This document shows, one piece after another, positions 5,612 through 7,194 of a stretch of 7,194 bases of DNA; within the stretch, counting starts at the first letter, position 1; every line of letters begins with the position of its first letter. Position numbers and translations under genes: made by a program. The stretch comes from an uncultured Marinilabiliaceae bacterium (GTDB lineage: Bacteria > Bacteroidota > Bacteroidia > Bacteroidales > Marinilabiliaceae), in the NCBI GenBank assembly GCA_905235955.1, contig CAJONN010000100.1:1-7194 (forward strand), given 5' to 3'. A model generated the notes under the pieces. The model searched no databases. It saw only the letters and a program-made list of their open reading frames with translations, and was not told the DNA's origin.

Positions 5612-6907
5612 ATGCGCAATATATTCATAATAATGCTATTATGTGCAACGGCAGCTAATGCTCAAGAGCGTTGGACACTTGAAAAATGCATAAGCTATGC
5701 CATTGAAAACAACATAAGCATAAAGCAACAACAAAACACCATAGAGCAGAGCGAGATAGAGCTCAATACTGCTCAGATGAATTTCTTGCCAACAGTGAAT
5801 GCCAATGCTTCGCAAAGTTGGGGCTTTGGGCGCGGATTGTCGATGGACAACACCTACGTCAACCGCAACACAAGCAATACCTCGTTCGATCTTTCGGCAT
5901 CGGTCAACCTCTTCTCAGGTATGCAGAGCTACAACAATGTGCAAGTGCGTCGCCTCAACCTCGAAGCTGCCACTGCCGACCTGCAACGAGCTAAGGAGGA
6001 TATGGGCATCAGCGTTACACAAGCCTACCTGCAAGCTCTCTATGCCGACGAACTACGCCAAGTGGCACAGCGCCAAGCCGAGCTAAGCCAAAGCGTATTG
6101 ACGCAGCGCGAAAAGATGCAGCAAAACGGCAAAGCTTCAGAGAGCGATGTAGCTGAAGCTCGTGCCGCATTGGCTCAAGACGAACTCAGCGTGGTGCAAG
6201 CCAACAACGAGTATCAGCTTGCCTTGCTCGACCTCAGTCAACTCCTTGAACTTGCCTCGCCCGACAACTTTGCCATCGAGCAGCCCGACACAACGGCACA
6301 GCTGATGCAAATAGCCTCAGTAGGCGAAGTATATGCCGATGCGCTACACAACAAGGCAGTAATCAGAGGCGACGAAACACGCATAGCTGCAGCCGAGCGC
6401 AATGTGAAGGTGGCAAAAGGCGGACATTCGCCATCGCTCAACCTGAGTGCTGGTTTGGGCTCAAACTATTATACAACAAGTGGTTATACGCACGATTCAT
6501 TTGGCGACCAAATGGATCAGAACTTCAACAAATACATCAATTTGTCGCTACACATACCGGTATTCAACCGCTTTGCTACACGCAACGAAGTGCGCATAGC
6601 TCGCACACAAGTTGACAACCTAAATCTTCAGCTCGATGCCGACAAAAAGGCTCTATACAAAGAGGTGCAACAAGCTTACTACAACGCAGTAGCTGCCGAG
6701 AGCAAATATGGTAGCAGCCTTGTAGCCGAAGAGAGTGCTGCGACATCGTTTGAGCTTATTGGTAAGAAATTCGACAATGGCAAAGCTACACAAACTGAAT
6801 ACAATCAGAGTCGCACCGCATGGCTCAAAGCTGTAGCCGACCGCATTCAAGCCAAATATGAATATATCTTCCGCGCAAAAATTCTCGAATATTATCGCGG
6901 AGTATAA
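5612..6907 (+). CDS. TolC-family outer-membrane efflux channel
   Basis: This 431-residue outer-membrane channel completes the pump and lets substrate leave the cell. The N-terminus MRNIFIIMLLCATAANA followed by QERW is a typical signal peptide with likely cleavage after A17. C11 is preceded by LL and not by a small residue, so a lipoprotein is less likely. Two OEP repeats follow. The first has beta strands at FLPTVNANASQSWGFG (58-73) and SFDLSASVNLFSG (91-103), then long helices. The second has PSLNLSAGLGSNYY (274-287) and INLSLHIPVFNRF (309-321), then helices. Matching helical-hairpin tips are NGKASESDV (172-180) and NGKATQTEY (389-397), the periplasmic end where adaptor RLS tips dock. The C-terminus ends at YYRGV without a long tail. 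ATG at 5612 gives the complete signal peptide. It is 137 bp downstream of the adaptor gene and is followed by a terminator, so it is the last gene of the unit. Confidence 0.95.
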   Translation: MRNIFIIMLLCATAANAQERWTLEKCISYAIENNISIKQQQNTIEQSEIELNTAQMNFLPTVNANASQSWGFGRGLSMDNTYVNRNTSNTSFDLSASVNLFSGMQSYNNVQVRRLNLEAATADLQRAKEDMGISVTQAYLQALYADELRQVAQRQAELSQSVLTQREKMQQNGKASESDVAEARAALAQDELSVVQANNEYQLALLDLSQLLELASPDNFAIEQPDTTAQLMQIASVGEVYADALHNKAVIRGDETRIAAAERNVKVAKGGHSPSLNLSAGLGSNYYTTSGYTHDSFGDQMDQNFNKYINLSLHIPVFNRFATRNEVRIARTQVDNLNLQLDADKKALYKEVQQAYYNAVAAESKYGSSLVAEESAATSFELIGKKFDNGKATQTEYNQSRTAWLKAVADRIQAKYEYIFRAKILEYYRGV

Positions 6908-6961
6908 AATACTGATTCTGAAAACAATATAGAGGTTTATATTTTTTCAATACTTGAACGT

Positions 6962-6998
6962 CTTGACTCATGTTGTGAAATATGGGTCAAGTTTTTTT
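6962..6998 (+). terminator. Rho-independent terminator after the TolC gene
   Basis: Stem CTTGACTCAT (6962-6971) pairs with ATGGGTCAAG (6982-6991) over 10 positions with a single T-G wobble. The loop is 10 nt and seven T residues (6992-6998) follow directly. It lies 54 bp after the TolC stop and plausibly ends the efflux operon transcript. There is no matching T-run for the opposite strand. Confidence 0.85.
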
Positions 6999-7116
6999 AT
7001 TCAACTTTTGCAAGCGGTAATGTCAATACTTTCGCAAGTGAAGCGATTCCAAAAGAGCGAAAGAAATATACCCAACAAATAGCCTTCCAACAATTAGCAC
7101 GAAACTCGATTTTCAC
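6997..7116 (-). other. Small minus-strand open frame (39 codons from GTG), doubtful gene; possible repeat or remnant
   Basis: Read on the minus strand, a frame starts at GTG (7116-7114) as VKIEFRANCWKAICWVYFF, continues RSFGIASLAKVLTLPLAKVE and stops at TAA (6999-6997), inside the T-run of the terminator. The frame stays open upstream to a TAA at 7173-7171, adding RFATIIFLTLRAKGDNRE, but with no ATG. The peptide has no domain that I recognise. It resembles short 'FGIASLAKVLTLPLAKVE' peptides that I recall as recurrent around Bacteroidales genes, so the stretch may be a dispersed repeat that happens to be open or a decayed gene end. The rest of 7117-7194 includes a short direct repeat, GCGTTAA at 7143-7149 and 7168-7174, and nothing else recognised. 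Confidence 0.3.
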
Positions 7117-7194
7117 CTCGCGGTTGTCGCCTTTGGCACGGAGCGTTAAGAAAATTATCGTAGCGAAGCGTTAAAAACGATTTTCTGTTTGAGC

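Noticed and set aside
5612..5645. TolC-family protein as a lipoprotein through C11
   Set aside because: The residues before the cysteine are LL and not the small residue that a lipobox needs, while an ordinary signal peptidase I site (ANA followed by Q) is present.

Overview
The window reads as chromosomal DNA from a member of the Bacteroidota, most likely Bacteroidales. The evidence is moderate-to-low GC, A/T-rich leaders with no Shine-Dalgarno sequence, ABC permeases of the type that carry a conserved WGIFML motif in the first membrane helix, and intergenic AT-rich inverted repeats of a kind common in that group. I cannot place it to genus from sequence alone. All genes lie on the + strand.

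Layout: positions 1-504 hold the 3' part of a membrane protein gene that enters from the left, probably the permease of a separate ABC-2-like exporter. After a 96-bp gap with an inverted repeat, a six-gene operon-like run fills 601-6907. It encodes a small YtrA-type GntR regulator (601-972), a LolD/MacB-type ABC ATPase (981-1685), two tandem MacB-type permeases without ATPase domains (1751-2974 and 3099-4346), a MacA/HlyD-type periplasmic adaptor (4377-5474) and a TolC-family outer-membrane channel (5612-6907). A Rho-independent terminator follows at 6962-6998. The last ~195 bp contain no convincing gene. They do hold a curious minus-strand open frame of 39 codons (GTG start) that may be a Bacteroidales intergenic repeat or gene remnant. 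No gene-free stretch exceeds 300 bp.

The genes form a complete tripartite efflux pump. The ATPase drives a probable permease heterodimer in the inner membrane. The adaptor, whose hairpin carries the RLS tip motif, links this to the TolC channel, and the GntR protein probably controls expression. The substrate cannot be read from the sequence.

The pump itself is a known architecture. The less ordinary content is between the genes. Three different inverted-repeat families sit in the gaps of one operon: an AT-rich GTAATTCGTAACTCATAATT-like element shortly before several start codons, a TGTCATCCTGAGCG palindrome between the permeases, and an ACACAGATGACACAG inverted repeat between adaptor and TolC. 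I found no CRISPR array, tRNA, rRNA, insertion sequence, or clearly novel system.
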